From the NCBI GenBank assembly GCA_002337215.1, contig DDFO01000008.1:118296-130337 (forward strand): DNA of 12,042 nt, read 5' to 3'. Position 1 is the first letter of the stretch. Each line of letters starts with the position of its first letter. The position numbers and the translations under genes are program-made. Of the stretch, positions 4,980-11,835 are shown piece after piece. A model generated the notes under the pieces. It saw only the letters and a program-made list of their open reading frames with translations, was not told where the DNA came from and searched no databases. This DNA is from Phycisphaerales bacterium UBA1926. Lineage in GTDB: Bacteria; Planctomycetota; Phycisphaerae; Phycisphaerales; UBA1924.

Positions 4980-7651
4980 GTCTGCTGGACGGGCATTTCC
5001 GTCCCCTCCGTGTTGGAAGCCGAGTCCGGTGTGCGTTCAGCGCCGGGCGCGCCGCGGGCGTGCTGCTTCGCCTGCGCCTTCTGTTTCGCTGATCGAGCGA
5101 GCCGGTCCCGCTCCCGGCGGACCAGCCAGGGCTTCACGTAGAACGCCCACGGGATGCCCACCGCCATCAGGATGCCGCCCAGCGCGATCACGTGGATCCC
5201 CGGGTTGTTGCCCACCTGCAAAATCGTGTACCGAGCGAACGGCCTGGGGAGCTCGCCCTTGTCGGCCGCCTCCTGCGTCAGCGTCCAGCCTTCGCGGTCC
5301 CAGCCCGCCTGGCTCAGCTTGAACTGCTGAGGGTTCAGACCGTTCGACAGCCGACGCCAGACGTTCGAAACCAGCCCCCTGCTCTCGTCCCAGATGAACG
5401 GCGCCTGCAGCGGCGCGTTGAGCTTGGTCACATGCTCGAAGCTCTCGAACCGTTCCTGCGCCGCGGGCGACGTCGGCGAAACCCGGACCAGCGATTGGTA
5501 GTCACGCGGCGCACCCCGGTGGTCGTAGGCGATCATCTCGAAGTTGACGAGCTGCACGCTGAACCCCGGGAAACCGTGGAAGACACGCCCGAACTGCAGC
5601 GTCACGTTCCGCCCATCGGGCAGGTTCACCGTCCGCGTCCGGTTCGGGTCCGTCCCGAGATACTGCAGGTAGGGCACCCACACGACCTTACGCCAGTCCG
5701 TGCCGTCAACGGTCACCTCGACGGCCAGCAGCGACTCGCCGTGCGTGCCGACCATCTGCCCGTCTCGTTCGATCTCGGGAACCGGGACCGGGTGCCGCAC
5801 GCGCACCGCGTTGTCACGCCGCTGGGCGATGCGGAAGTCGATCTTGTCGACGACGTTCTCGATCTTGTCGCCGACCTCGATGCCCGCGATGAGCCTCGCC
5901 GTTCCGCCCGGTTCGCGGACGATCAGGTCCGTCGTGACCCCGCCGTCCGCGGTTGTGCGCTCGTTGAAATACAGCTGCAATTTCGACGCGTCGATGAACC
6001 CGACCCGGATCGAAGGGTCCGCGTCCCGCCGGTTCGGGCGCCCGTCCGCCTGCGTGCCCAGCAGATCCTGGCCGATCTGCGGGAACCGGTGATAGACGTA
6101 CCGGTCGTACGGCTCACCCTCCGGGGGCGTGATCTGGAGGACGACCACCGACGACGTCGCGCCCTGGTACCCCGCCGTGATGATCGGGAACGGCGGCTCG
6201 GGGAGGATGTCGCGCACGCCGACAGCCCAGCCCGTGTCGCCGATGCGATGACGCAGGCCGATCTTCGCTTCGACGACGGCCCGCGGGACCGATCCGTCCT
6301 CCGAGGCCGCCGCGGGCACTTCGACTACCAACGCGTGCGGGATCCGGTCCGGGAGGTCGGCCATCAGGTCCGCCATCCGCGTCGGGTCCATGTTGCGTGT
6401 GTACTCGACCGCGAACGCCGGGCCCTCGCTGATCCGCCCCGCGGGGCGATCGGGTCGGAGCGTGAAACGGAACGCCGGCTGATCCGGATCCGGCACCGCG
6501 CCGGTCTCGTCGGGGACCCGGCTCAGCAACTCCACGACACGGATCGGGGTCTTCGACTCCGCCGGGAGCGAACCCGCCGAGTCGTCATCGACAAAGACGA
6601 GGCTCTCGTTCTCACGGGCATACTCGGCATACCCGACAACGCGGAAGCGGATGTCCTCATCGACGCGGGGTGTCCCGAGGATGGGGTCCACGCCGCCGCG
6701 CGGGATCTCGATATCCAGCGGCCTCTCCGCGTGCGTGTCGATTACCGAAAGCGGGCCGGCGATGCGGTCTGGGTCGGCCGACCGCGCCGATTCGGGCAGC
6801 CCCGCGACGAGGTTGTAATCGTTGTACCGCGGGATGTTGCGCAGCGGGCGCTCGTCCCACAGAGGCGACCCCGAGAACTCACGCTGCGCGACCCACAGCG
6901 CCACCCTGGTGTTGTCCCAGAACCCGCGGACCGGGCTCCCCACTGTCGGCTCGCCCCGCGCTGTCGGAACGCCCGCGCGGAGCAGCGCGTCGCCTTCCTT
7001 CTTGAGGGCCTGGTAGTAGACGCTCCCCAGCGAGATCACGATGATCCCCGTGTGCACCGTCAGCACACCCAGGTTCTTGAAGTTGAACTCGATCCGCCGG
7101 ATCGTCGCGATCATCATGTTGATCACGAACAGCACAAGCACAACACGGAGCGGCCACCACGAGTAGAACTCGAGCTCGGTCATCTCGAAGCCGGGCAGGC
7201 GACGGAGCGTCGTCCCGTCGTACGCCTCGACGAACGAGGCGAAGAACCGCAACCCCGTTCCGTTCGCGGGGTCGTACCGCATCAGGGGCCACGCGAACGC
7301 GTGCCACGCCGCGAAGCCGCCCGCGGCGCCGAGCATCCCGAGCAGGAGCGACGCGGTGAACCGGAGCCCGCGACGCGACGCCGGGACCGAGAGCCGGACG
7401 AGTGCGATCACAAGCACCCCGGCCGAGACAATCGCAACAAGCGCGGTCAACGCCACGGCCAGATACGTCGGCGCGAGCGCGACAAGCCCGATCGGAATGC
7501 TCGCGAGCGCCCCGTACAGCGCGACAAAGACCAACAGCACGACCGCGAGCGAGATCGAGCTCAGCGACCCCAGCACCCACCGGACCGGCGCGAGCGGACC
7601 GGTCAGGTGCTCGGCGTCCCACTTCTTGACTCGCTGCCACTTCTTGCTCAT
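4976..7651 (-). CDS. resB: Cytochrome c biogenesis protein ResB-like (Ccs1)
   Basis: System II partner of CcsA, thought to hold apocytochrome c and help pass haem. At 891 residues it is long for the family. Membrane helices are clear at about 28-50, 60-87, 97-118 and 168-184, then 194-212 (LGVLTVHTGIIVISLGSVYY, with H200 in the position of a conserved ResB histidine). A very large periplasmic region (about 215-815) follows. The C-terminal helix (NPGIHVIALGGILMAVGIPWAFYV, 816-839, written here in part) carries the PG-x-H element with H820, the other candidate haem ligand. The tail (840-891) is basic, then Ser/Glu-rich and cytoplasmic. The ATG at 7651 gives a short basic N-terminus before the first helix; no strong SD is visible. 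The stop overlaps the ccsA start in a TGA/ATG arrangement. The 119-base leader holds a long inverted repeat. Confidence 0.9.
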   Translation of the reverse strand: MSKKWQRVKKWDAEHLTGPLAPVRWVLGSLSSISLAVVLLVFVALYGALASIPIGLVALAPTYLAVALTALVAIVSAGVLVIALVRLSVPASRRGLRFTASLLLGMLGAAGGFAAWHAFAWPLMRYDPANGTGLRFFASFVEAYDGTTLRRLPGFEMTELEFYSWWPLRVVLVLFVINMMIATIRRIEFNFKNLGVLTVHTGIIVISLGSVYYQALKKEGDALLRAGVPTARGEPTVGSPVRGFWDNTRVALWVAQREFSGSPLWDERPLRNIPRYNDYNLVAGLPESARSADPDRIAGPLSVIDTHAERPLDIEIPRGGVDPILGTPRVDEDIRFRVVGYAEYARENESLVFVDDDSAGSLPAESKTPIRVVELLSRVPDETGAVPDPDQPAFRFTLRPDRPAGRISEGPAFAVEYTRNMDPTRMADLMADLPDRIPHALVVEVPAAASEDGSVPRAVVEAKIGLRHRIGDTGWAVGVRDILPEPPFPIITAGYQGATSSVVVLQITPPEGEPYDRYVYHRFPQIGQDLLGTQADGRPNRRDADPSIRVGFIDASKLQLYFNERTTADGGVTTDLIVREPGGTARLIAGIEVGDKIENVVDKIDFRIAQRRDNAVRVRHPVPVPEIERDGQMVGTHGESLLAVEVTVDGTDWRKVVWVPYLQYLGTDPNRTRTVNLPDGRNVTLQFGRVFHGFPGFSVQLVNFEMIAYDHRGAPRDYQSLVRVSPTSPAAQERFESFEHVTKLNAPLQAPFIWDESRGLVSNVWRRLSNGLNPQQFKLSQAGWDREGWTLTQEAADKGELPRPFARYTILQVGNNPGIHVIALGGILMAVGIPWAFYVKPWLVRRERDRLARSAKQKAQAKQHARGAPGAERTPDSASNTEGTEMPVQQT

Positions 7652-7691
7652 GCGTTCCCGGCAATGACGACGGGCGGGGGCCCATGCGTTC
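7649..7691. repeat. 9-bp direct repeat CATGCGTTC, two copies
   Basis: CATGCGTTC occurs at 7649-7657, covering the resB start codon, and again at 7683-7691, 34 bases apart. The second copy puts an ATG in the same local context upstream on the minus strand, but in a different frame that does not lead into ResB. It may be chance, or a relic of a small duplication. Confidence 0.5.
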
Positions 7692-7755
7692 GGAGGCTGT
7701 CCTAGGGTCGGGTTCGGTGGATCCTACCCCCCTGATTCGCCCCGCTCATTGCCGG
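7658..7755. promoter_or_regulatory. Long-range inverted repeat in the resB leader
   Basis: CCGGCAATGA (7658-7667) and TCATTGCCGG (7746-7755) are perfect complements, with 78 bases between. GGCGGGG and CCCCGC inside the arms could extend the stem past a bulge. In the minus-strand transcript the distal arm ends seven bases before the resB ATG, so pairing would cover the ribosome-landing region. TTGTCA (7761-7756 on the minus strand) beside the first arm resembles a -35, but no matching -10 was seen. Confidence 0.45.
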
Positions 7756-7770
7756 CTGACAAGAATCCGT

Positions 7771-9174
7771 TCAGCACAACAGGAGTTCGGGGGCTCCAGG
7801 CGATCCGAGCACCGCGTCGGCCGGATCCATGTCGCGGACCCCGTTTTCACGCTCGGCCTCTTCCGCTGGCACGGCGACGAGCCCCGCGATCGCCTCCCCC
7901 TCGCGCAGCCTGTAGCGGTCCGCATCGAGCCCCAGCGCCGCCGCGCCACGGGTCGTCATCATCGCGAGCAGCGTGCGCGCACCGGCGTCTGTTGTGCGCG
8001 CGAGCAGCCGAGCGTCGTCGAGCGGTGAGATCCGATCGGCGGTATCGAGGTTCACGATCGAGTCCGTCCCGAGGCAGACGTTCACGCCCGCGTCGAGCAT
8101 GTCCCGGAACCGGTGCGGGCCGAAGTGCTCGGCCGCGTCGAAGTAGTCACTGGCGCGCGGGCAATAGGCGACCGACGCGCCGGTGTCGGCGAGCGTCCGG
8201 ATCGCGGCGTCGTCCGCGTCGTTCACATGCGCGCACAGGAACGCCCGCTGGGCGAGCACGTGGGCGAGGTGCGCAACGGGGTGTCGGCCGAACCCGAGGT
8301 ACGCGCGTTCCGACTCGTCCCAGAGGCCCATCTGATCCAGCAGGTCCCGCTGCGGGCCGTCCGCGGTGGCGATGAACCGCCGCTCCTCGGGCGTTTCGGC
8401 GAGATGGGTCGAGATCGGGAACCCGTCCCGATTCGCGATCCGGGCGGATTCCTCGTAGTACGGCAGCGACACGGTGTTGGGGGCGTGCGGGTGCAGCCCC
8501 GGACGGACTCGTGCGCCCGCGGGCCAGGCCGCGATCTCGTGCGCGACATCATGGAGCACCGAGAACCCCTCGACCTTGTGGACCGCGATCCCGAAATACT
8601 CCACGAACCCGACACCCTCGAGCACGGACTCGGCGAGCGCCGAAAGCCCGACGGTCGTGGGCACACCGTTCGCCGCGCCGATGATGTCCCCCACCGCCAC
8701 GACGCCGCCGGCGAGCGAGAGCCGGACGCCCTCGGCCACCGACAACCGGATCGCCTCGGTCTCGGTCGGCCGCTCGGCGATGATCATCCGGATCCACTCG
8801 ACGAACCCGGCATCGGGATCACGGGGACGTGGGCCCAGCGATGTCAGATCAAAGTGGCAATGGGCGTTGACCAGACCCGGGATGAGCACACAATTCGCAC
8901 GATCGAGCACGGCGTCGGCGAGGCGATCGGAGTCACTCGGAGGGGGTGTCGGCCCGATTCGGCGCACAAGGCAGTGACCCGCGTCGTGCGGCCGGGACGG
9001 CATACCGAGCGGCTCACCCGTTCCGGGATCGACCGGGCGTTCGACCCAAACCGAGACCGGGCCCGGGATCGAACGGTCCGCGTCGGCGAGCCCCGCGGCA
9101 TCGATGCGCACGACCCTCGTGCTGCCCTGCCCGGACAGTGAGCCGGACGGCGGGATTGACGCGTTGTTGGTCAT
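7771..9174 (-). CDS. Metal-dependent amidohydrolase (ATZ/TRZ-like; possibly aminofutalosine deaminase)
   Basis: 467-residue cytosolic hydrolase of the amidohydrolase superfamily, the branch that deaminates or dechlorinates ring compounds. The metal site is complete: NAHCH (H105, H107), STHLAETPEE (H257, E260), CAHVND (H316) and GTDS (D371). GLHPHAPNTVS (226-236) and FVEWIRMII (124-132) resemble the group containing aminofutalosine deaminase of the futalosine menaquinone route, but no other menaquinone gene is in the window, so the substrate is unproven. The open frame continues far upstream, but that part antisenses the OmpA gene and is Ser/Arg-rich noise. ATG 9174 is chosen because the beta-sandwich N-terminus (19-100) begins there and the divergent OmpA gene lies beyond. 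No strong SD is seen. It lies 119 bases upstream of resB on the same strand; co-transcription is possible but not shown. Confidence 0.88.
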   Translation of the reverse strand: MTNNASIPPSGSLSGQGSTRVVRIDAAGLADADRSIPGPVSVWVERPVDPGTGEPLGMPSRPHDAGHCLVRRIGPTPPPSDSDRLADAVLDRANCVLIPGLVNAHCHFDLTSLGPRPRDPDAGFVEWIRMIIAERPTETEAIRLSVAEGVRLSLAGGVVAVGDIIGAANGVPTTVGLSALAESVLEGVGFVEYFGIAVHKVEGFSVLHDVAHEIAAWPAGARVRPGLHPHAPNTVSLPYYEESARIANRDGFPISTHLAETPEERRFIATADGPQRDLLDQMGLWDESERAYLGFGRHPVAHLAHVLAQRAFLCAHVNDADDAAIRTLADTGASVAYCPRASDYFDAAEHFGPHRFRDMLDAGVNVCLGTDSIVNLDTADRISPLDDARLLARTTDAGARTLLAMMTTRGAAALGLDADRYRLREGEAIAGLVAVPAEEAERENGVRDMDPADAVLGSPGAPELLLC

Positions 9175-9184
9175 CTTCAGGAAG

Positions 9185-9237
9185 ATCGGCGATTTATGGT
9201 TCGGCGCTTCGAACGCCGATAGGATCCGTCTAAGAAT
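9185..9237. promoter_or_regulatory. Candidate operator/promoter region between amidohydrolase and OmpA genes
   Basis: The 142-base divergent gap contains TCGGCG at 9186-9191 and 9201-9206 and its complement CGCCGA at 9214-9219. ATCGGCG (9185-9191) and CGCCGAT (9214-9220) form a 7-bp inverted repeat. On the plus strand TAAGAA (9231-9236) is a weak -10 candidate for the OmpA gene; on the minus strand CATAAA (9198-9193) is one for the amidohydrolase. Neither has a good -35. Arrangement seen, function inferred. Confidence 0.25.
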
Positions 9238-9303
9238 GTCGTGTTGCGCGCGCGGCGTGCTCTCAAAACGAGGATACGCGTCGGGCCGGCCCGGCCGAGC
9301 TTC

Positions 9304-9310
9304 GAGGAGG
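9304..9310 (+). promoter_or_regulatory. Ribosome binding site of the OmpA-domain lipoprotein gene
   Basis: GAGGAGG, a near-perfect SD, lies six bases before ATG 9317. Three start codons follow in frame (GTG 9314, ATG 9317, ATG 9320); spacing favours 9317. Confidence 0.8.
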
Positions 9311-9316
9311 CCTGTG

Positions 9317-10192
9317 ATGATGAAGAACCGAATGATGACCCTCTCGCTCGCCGGGCTGGTCGCCCTCGCGGGCGGGCTCGGGGGCTGCGTGAGCCAGCAG
9401 GCGTACGACGATGTTGTGCGCGAGAACCGGGCTCTCAAGAGCCGCAACGTCGAGTTGCAGGGCCGGATGGGCGATCTGGAGGCCACCGAGTCGAGCCTGC
9501 GGAGCCGGCTGAACCAGCCGAACACCGCCCTCTCGGGACTCGAGGATGCCAATGCCCTCGCCCAGCAGCAGCTGAACCAGGCGCTCGAGACCATCGCGAG
9601 CCTGGAGTCCCAGCTCGACGGGATGCAGTTCGCCCGCCTTGATCCGGTGACCGACGACGCGCTCCGTCAGCTCGCCGGGAGGTACCCCGGGCTCGTGCGC
9701 TACGACGCGGATCGCGGGATGCTCCAGTTCTCGAGCGATCTGACGTTCGCGTCGGGATCGGCCGACGTGCAGGCCCAGGCGAAGAACAGCCTCCGTGCGC
9801 TCGCCGACATCCTCAAGAGCAACGAGGCGCTCGGGTACGACGTCCGGGTGGTCGGCCACACCGACTCGCAGCCCATCAGCGCCAAGACCCGCCAGCGGCA
9901 CGCGACCAACATGCACCTTTCGGCTCACCGGGCGATCTCGGTCCGCGATGAGCTGGTCTCGCTGGGCGTCCCGGCGGGCCGGGTGATGGCGGCGGGCTGG
10001 GGTGAGTACCGCCCCGCGGTGCCCAACACTGCCAACGGCAACACCCCCGCGAACCGACGCGTCGAGATCTACCTGTTCCCGGGATCGGGCGGCGGATCGT
10101 CGGCGAGTTTCGGGCCGACCAAGCCGGCCGGCACGAACGCGACGATCGACCGCGACGGGATCGGCGGGTCGTCCTTCGAACCGACCAAGTAA
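9317..10192 (+). CDS. OmpA-domain lipoprotein with coiled coil (Pal/MotB-like)
   Basis: 291-residue envelope protein predicted to tether a membrane to peptidoglycan. The N-terminus has a basic start, a hydrophobic core (7-20) and a lipobox-like LGGC with Cys24 as the lipidation site. Residues about 30-103 are a heptad-rich coiled coil (ENRALKSRNVELQGRM and onward). The OmpA C-terminal domain covers about 113-254: LTFASGSADV (142-151), GHTDSQPIS (180-188), TNMHLSAHRAISV (197-209), GWGEYRP (227-233) and NRRVEIYL (246-253). D183 and R205 match the Asp/Arg pair that grips diaminopimelate in OmpA and Pal. The GHTDSQPI pattern is MotB-like, but no motor gene is nearby. A Gly/Ser-rich tail ends with FGPTK and FEPTK repeats (265-269, 287-291). 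The frame is open further upstream, but the SD and signal peptide fix the start. The gene is followed by an intrinsic terminator, so it is probably a single-gene unit. Confidence 0.93.
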   Translation: MMKNRMMTLSLAGLVALAGGLGGCVSQQAYDDVVRENRALKSRNVELQGRMGDLEATESSLRSRLNQPNTALSGLEDANALAQQQLNQALETIASLESQLDGMQFARLDPVTDDALRQLAGRYPGLVRYDADRGMLQFSSDLTFASGSADVQAQAKNSLRALADILKSNEALGYDVRVVGHTDSQPISAKTRQRHATNMHLSAHRAISVRDELVSLGVPAGRVMAAGWGEYRPAVPNTANGNTPANRRVEIYLFPGSGGGSSASFGPTKPAGTNATIDRDGIGGSSFEPTK

Positions 10193-10229
10193 ACCACCAC
10201 CGACAGCCGAATCGGCAATGACAATCGCG

Positions 10230-10262
10230 AAAGGCCGTCCGACATCGGGCGGCCTTTCTTGT
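10230..10262 (+). terminator. Intrinsic terminator after the OmpA-domain lipoprotein gene
   Basis: A 12-bp stem (10230-10241 with 10246-10257, one G-U wobble) with an ACAT loop is followed by TTTCTTGT. It starts 38 bases after the stop codon. It is the clearest terminator in the window and separates the lipoprotein gene from the genes to its right. Confidence 0.88.
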
Positions 10263-10325
10263 GTGCCAAGAAAAATTATTGCCTGAGCGGCGAGCCGGTG
10301 GACGTTCCCGACCGAAGAATGGTGC

Positions 10326-10796
10326 GTGCGGATCAACTTCCCACGACGTACCGACCGTCTGATGGCCCGAATTGCCGGGTGGCTCGCGGTCGGTGTGCTC
10401 GTGCTCTCTGGCATCGGGCTCAACCCGTTCGGGACGCTGTCTCTCGACCGGCCCTGGTCGCGGTGCGGCTTGGAGTTGTGCGCGTGCCAGCCGATCGAAC
10501 CGGCCGAGCTTTACTGCCCGCTCTGCGTCGATCCGTCGGCGCGATCGGGCGGCGATGAAGGCCCGTGCACCGGACAGGCGGTGCTCGTCCGGCAGGCCGA
10601 GCGGCTGGGCGGCGATCTGCCGATGATCGCGGAACTGCTCTCGGCGTCGCTCGTGCTGCGTCTGGGATCTTCGACGCCTGCAATCGCGGAACCGGCCGCG
10701 ACGGATCGCACGGAGATCGTCGCGATGGCGACGCCCGATTCGCGCACGATCGCGGTCGAGCCCGGCCCGCCCAGATCTCCCGCGGCGTCCGCCTGA
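10326..10796 (+). CDS. Hypothetical cysteine-rich membrane-anchored or exported protein
   Basis: Not recognised. 156 residues from GTG 10326, or 144 if translation starts at ATG 10362; no clear SD decides between them. A basic stretch (RINFPRRTDRLMAR) precedes one hydrophobic helix (about 16-33), so the rest is probably on the outer side of the membrane. Six cysteines lie between residues 47 and 81: C47, C52, C54 (LCAC), C64 and C67 (CPLC), and C81. The CxC plus CxxC grouping could bind a metal or form disulfides. The C-terminal third is Ala/Pro/Thr-rich and looks disordered. The gene sits between the lipoprotein terminator and the prepilin-type gene, with 131 bases to the latter. Codon third positions are GC-rich like the neighbours, and no competing frame shows a recognisable protein. 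The function is unknown. Confidence 0.6.
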   Translation: MRINFPRRTDRLMARIAGWLAVGVLVLSGIGLNPFGTLSLDRPWSRCGLELCACQPIEPAELYCPLCVDPSARSGGDEGPCTGQAVLVRQAERLGGDLPMIAELLSASLVLRLGSSTPAIAEPAATDRTEIVAMATPDSRTIAVEPGPPRSPAASA

Positions 10797-10813
10797 TCCT
10801 CCTCGTTCATTCT

Positions 10814-10884
10814 GTGTCCTGACACGCTTCCGGTTCACCTTGGTGACGGCCCTGTGCGTACGTCGATGCCGCGATCGGCATCGA
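10814..10884. repeat. Three consecutive dyads before the prepilin-type gene
   Basis: The 131-base gap holds GTGTC-CT-GACAC (10814-10825), TCACC-TT-GGTGA (10835-10846), and a perfect 9-bp stem TCGATGCCG with a CGAT loop (10863-10884). The last is a strong hairpin without a U-tract, ending 43 bases before the prepilin start. These could be operator sites or leader structures; their number in so short a space is what stands out. Confidence 0.5.
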
Positions 10885-10927
10885 GGAATGCGTCGCGCGG
10901 ACGTCGCCGGATGGGGGTGGCTCGCCC

Positions 10928-11728
10928 ATGGTTTCCAACCCGCGGTCGCGCCGAGTGCGCGCATTCACGCTCATTGAATTGCTCGTCGTCATCGCGATTC
11001 TCGCGTTGCTGATCGCCGTGCTGCTGCCGGCCCTCGGTTCGGCGCGACAGTCGGCGGTCCGCGTCCGGTGTCTCGCGTCGATGCGGACGCTGGGGCAGGG
11101 CGTGCACCTGTACTGCGATGACAACGGCGACGCGCTGCCGCTGAGTGGCCACGTCGGCGGGTTCGGCGACCCGGACCCGACTGGGACTCGGCTCGCGACC
11201 TGGAGCGTGGCGTTGCTGCCGTACCTGGGCGCGGACGGGTTCGTGCGCGCGGATCTGGAGCAGCCGACCCGGCTCGCGGGTCGGCTCGACTCGTGGCGCG
11301 GGTCGGTCGAGTCGTTGTACCGGTGCGGGACGGACGCGCGTTCGTTCGACCCGCCCTCCACCAGCACGGGGGTGTACGACGGGAGCTACGGGATGAACGT
11401 GTATTTCGTTCTGACGCCTTCGGAGATCGACCCGCTCGGGGGCGGATCGAATCGGGTGTGGCGTCGGCGGGACCTGATCCCCCGGCCCGGCGCGACGGTG
11501 GCGTTCGGCGAGATCAGCGAGGGGGACAACGCGGACGTGATGGTGGACCACTTCATGGCCCACTTCTGGTCACAGTTTGACGCGCCGTCGGACCGGGTCG
11601 CGAAGACCCGGCACGGCGGGACGGCGAACTACCTGATGCTCGACGGGCACGCCGTCGGGCGCGCGTTCGAGACGGTGTTTGATCCGGCTTCTGGTACGGA
11701 TGCGTGGAACCCCGCGGTCGCCCGGTGA
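10928..11728 (+). CDS. Prepilin-type protein with H-X9-DG motif (type II secretion-like pseudopilin)
   Basis: 266-residue protein made as a type IV prepilin: basic leader (RSRRVR), then AFTLIELLVVIAILALLIAV, with the prepilin peptidase expected to cut between A12 and F13 and Glu17 at the conserved +5 position. The residue before the cut is Ala, where Gly is usual. After the helix come CLASMRTLGQGVHLYCDDNGDALP (48-71, written in part: LGQGVHLY), YRCGTD (131-136), SYGMN (153-157), and H229 followed by nine residues and D239-G240. This is the H-X9-DG signature of the abundant planctomycete prepilin-like family. Members are often numerous and scattered away from secretion operons, as here. A GGGGGTGG run about ten bases before ATG 10928 may serve as the SD. 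The protein probably resides in the cell envelope; its partner machinery is not in the window. Confidence 0.92.
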   Translation: MVSNPRSRRVRAFTLIELLVVIAILALLIAVLLPALGSARQSAVRVRCLASMRTLGQGVHLYCDDNGDALPLSGHVGGFGDPDPTGTRLATWSVALLPYLGADGFVRADLEQPTRLAGRLDSWRGSVESLYRCGTDARSFDPPSTSTGVYDGSYGMNVYFVLTPSEIDPLGGGSNRVWRRRDLIPRPGATVAFGEISEGDNADVMVDHFMAHFWSQFDAPSDRVAKTRHGGTANYLMLDGHAVGRAFETVFDPASGTDAWNPAVAR

Positions 11729-11753
11729 GTGTTGTTGCGCACCGGTCGCGGGG
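11710..11753 (+). terminator. GC-rich hairpin spanning the prepilin-type gene's stop codon
   Basis: CCCCGCG (11710-11716) pairs with CGCGGGG (11747-11753), and CCGGTG (11722-11727) with CACCGG (11740-11745), separated by an unequal internal loop. The TGA stop is inside. The following bases (TCTGATTGG) lack a U-tract, so it may stabilise the 3' end or act with a factor rather than terminate alone. Confidence 0.4.
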
Positions 11754-11802
11754 TCTGATTGGATTTCAGATTCGGCTTTGAACAGGCACAAAGAACAGAG
11801 AG

Positions 11803-11827
11803 CCCCGCCGGATGCGCGGGGAAGGAG
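11803..11827 (+). promoter_or_regulatory. Hairpin abutting the SD of the last gene
   Basis: CCCCGC (11803-11808) pairs with GCGGGG (11816-11821) around a 7-base loop, and AAGGAG (11822-11827) starts at the very next base, eight bases before ATG 11836. The SD decides the start; the adjacent stem could tune access to it. Confidence 0.55.
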
Positions 11828-11835
11828 ACTTTGCG

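Noticed and set aside
3096..5141. A 681-residue open frame on the plus strand, antisense to ccsA
   Set aside because: Arg/Glu/His-rich translation without any domain; a product of GC-rich third positions opposite a clear membrane protein gene.
5192..7705. An 837-residue open frame on the plus strand, antisense to resB
   Set aside because: Very high Arg/Asp/Pro content and no recognisable fold; the minus strand encodes ResB with proper membrane helices.
9175..9594. N-terminal extension of the amidohydrolase to 9594
   Set aside because: The added 140 residues are Ser/Arg-rich, lack family similarity and overlap the start of the divergent lipoprotein gene.
9263..10423. A 386-residue minus-strand open frame opposite the OmpA-domain gene
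   Set aside because: It crosses an intrinsic terminator and has shadow-like composition; the plus strand has an SD, a lipobox and an OmpA domain.
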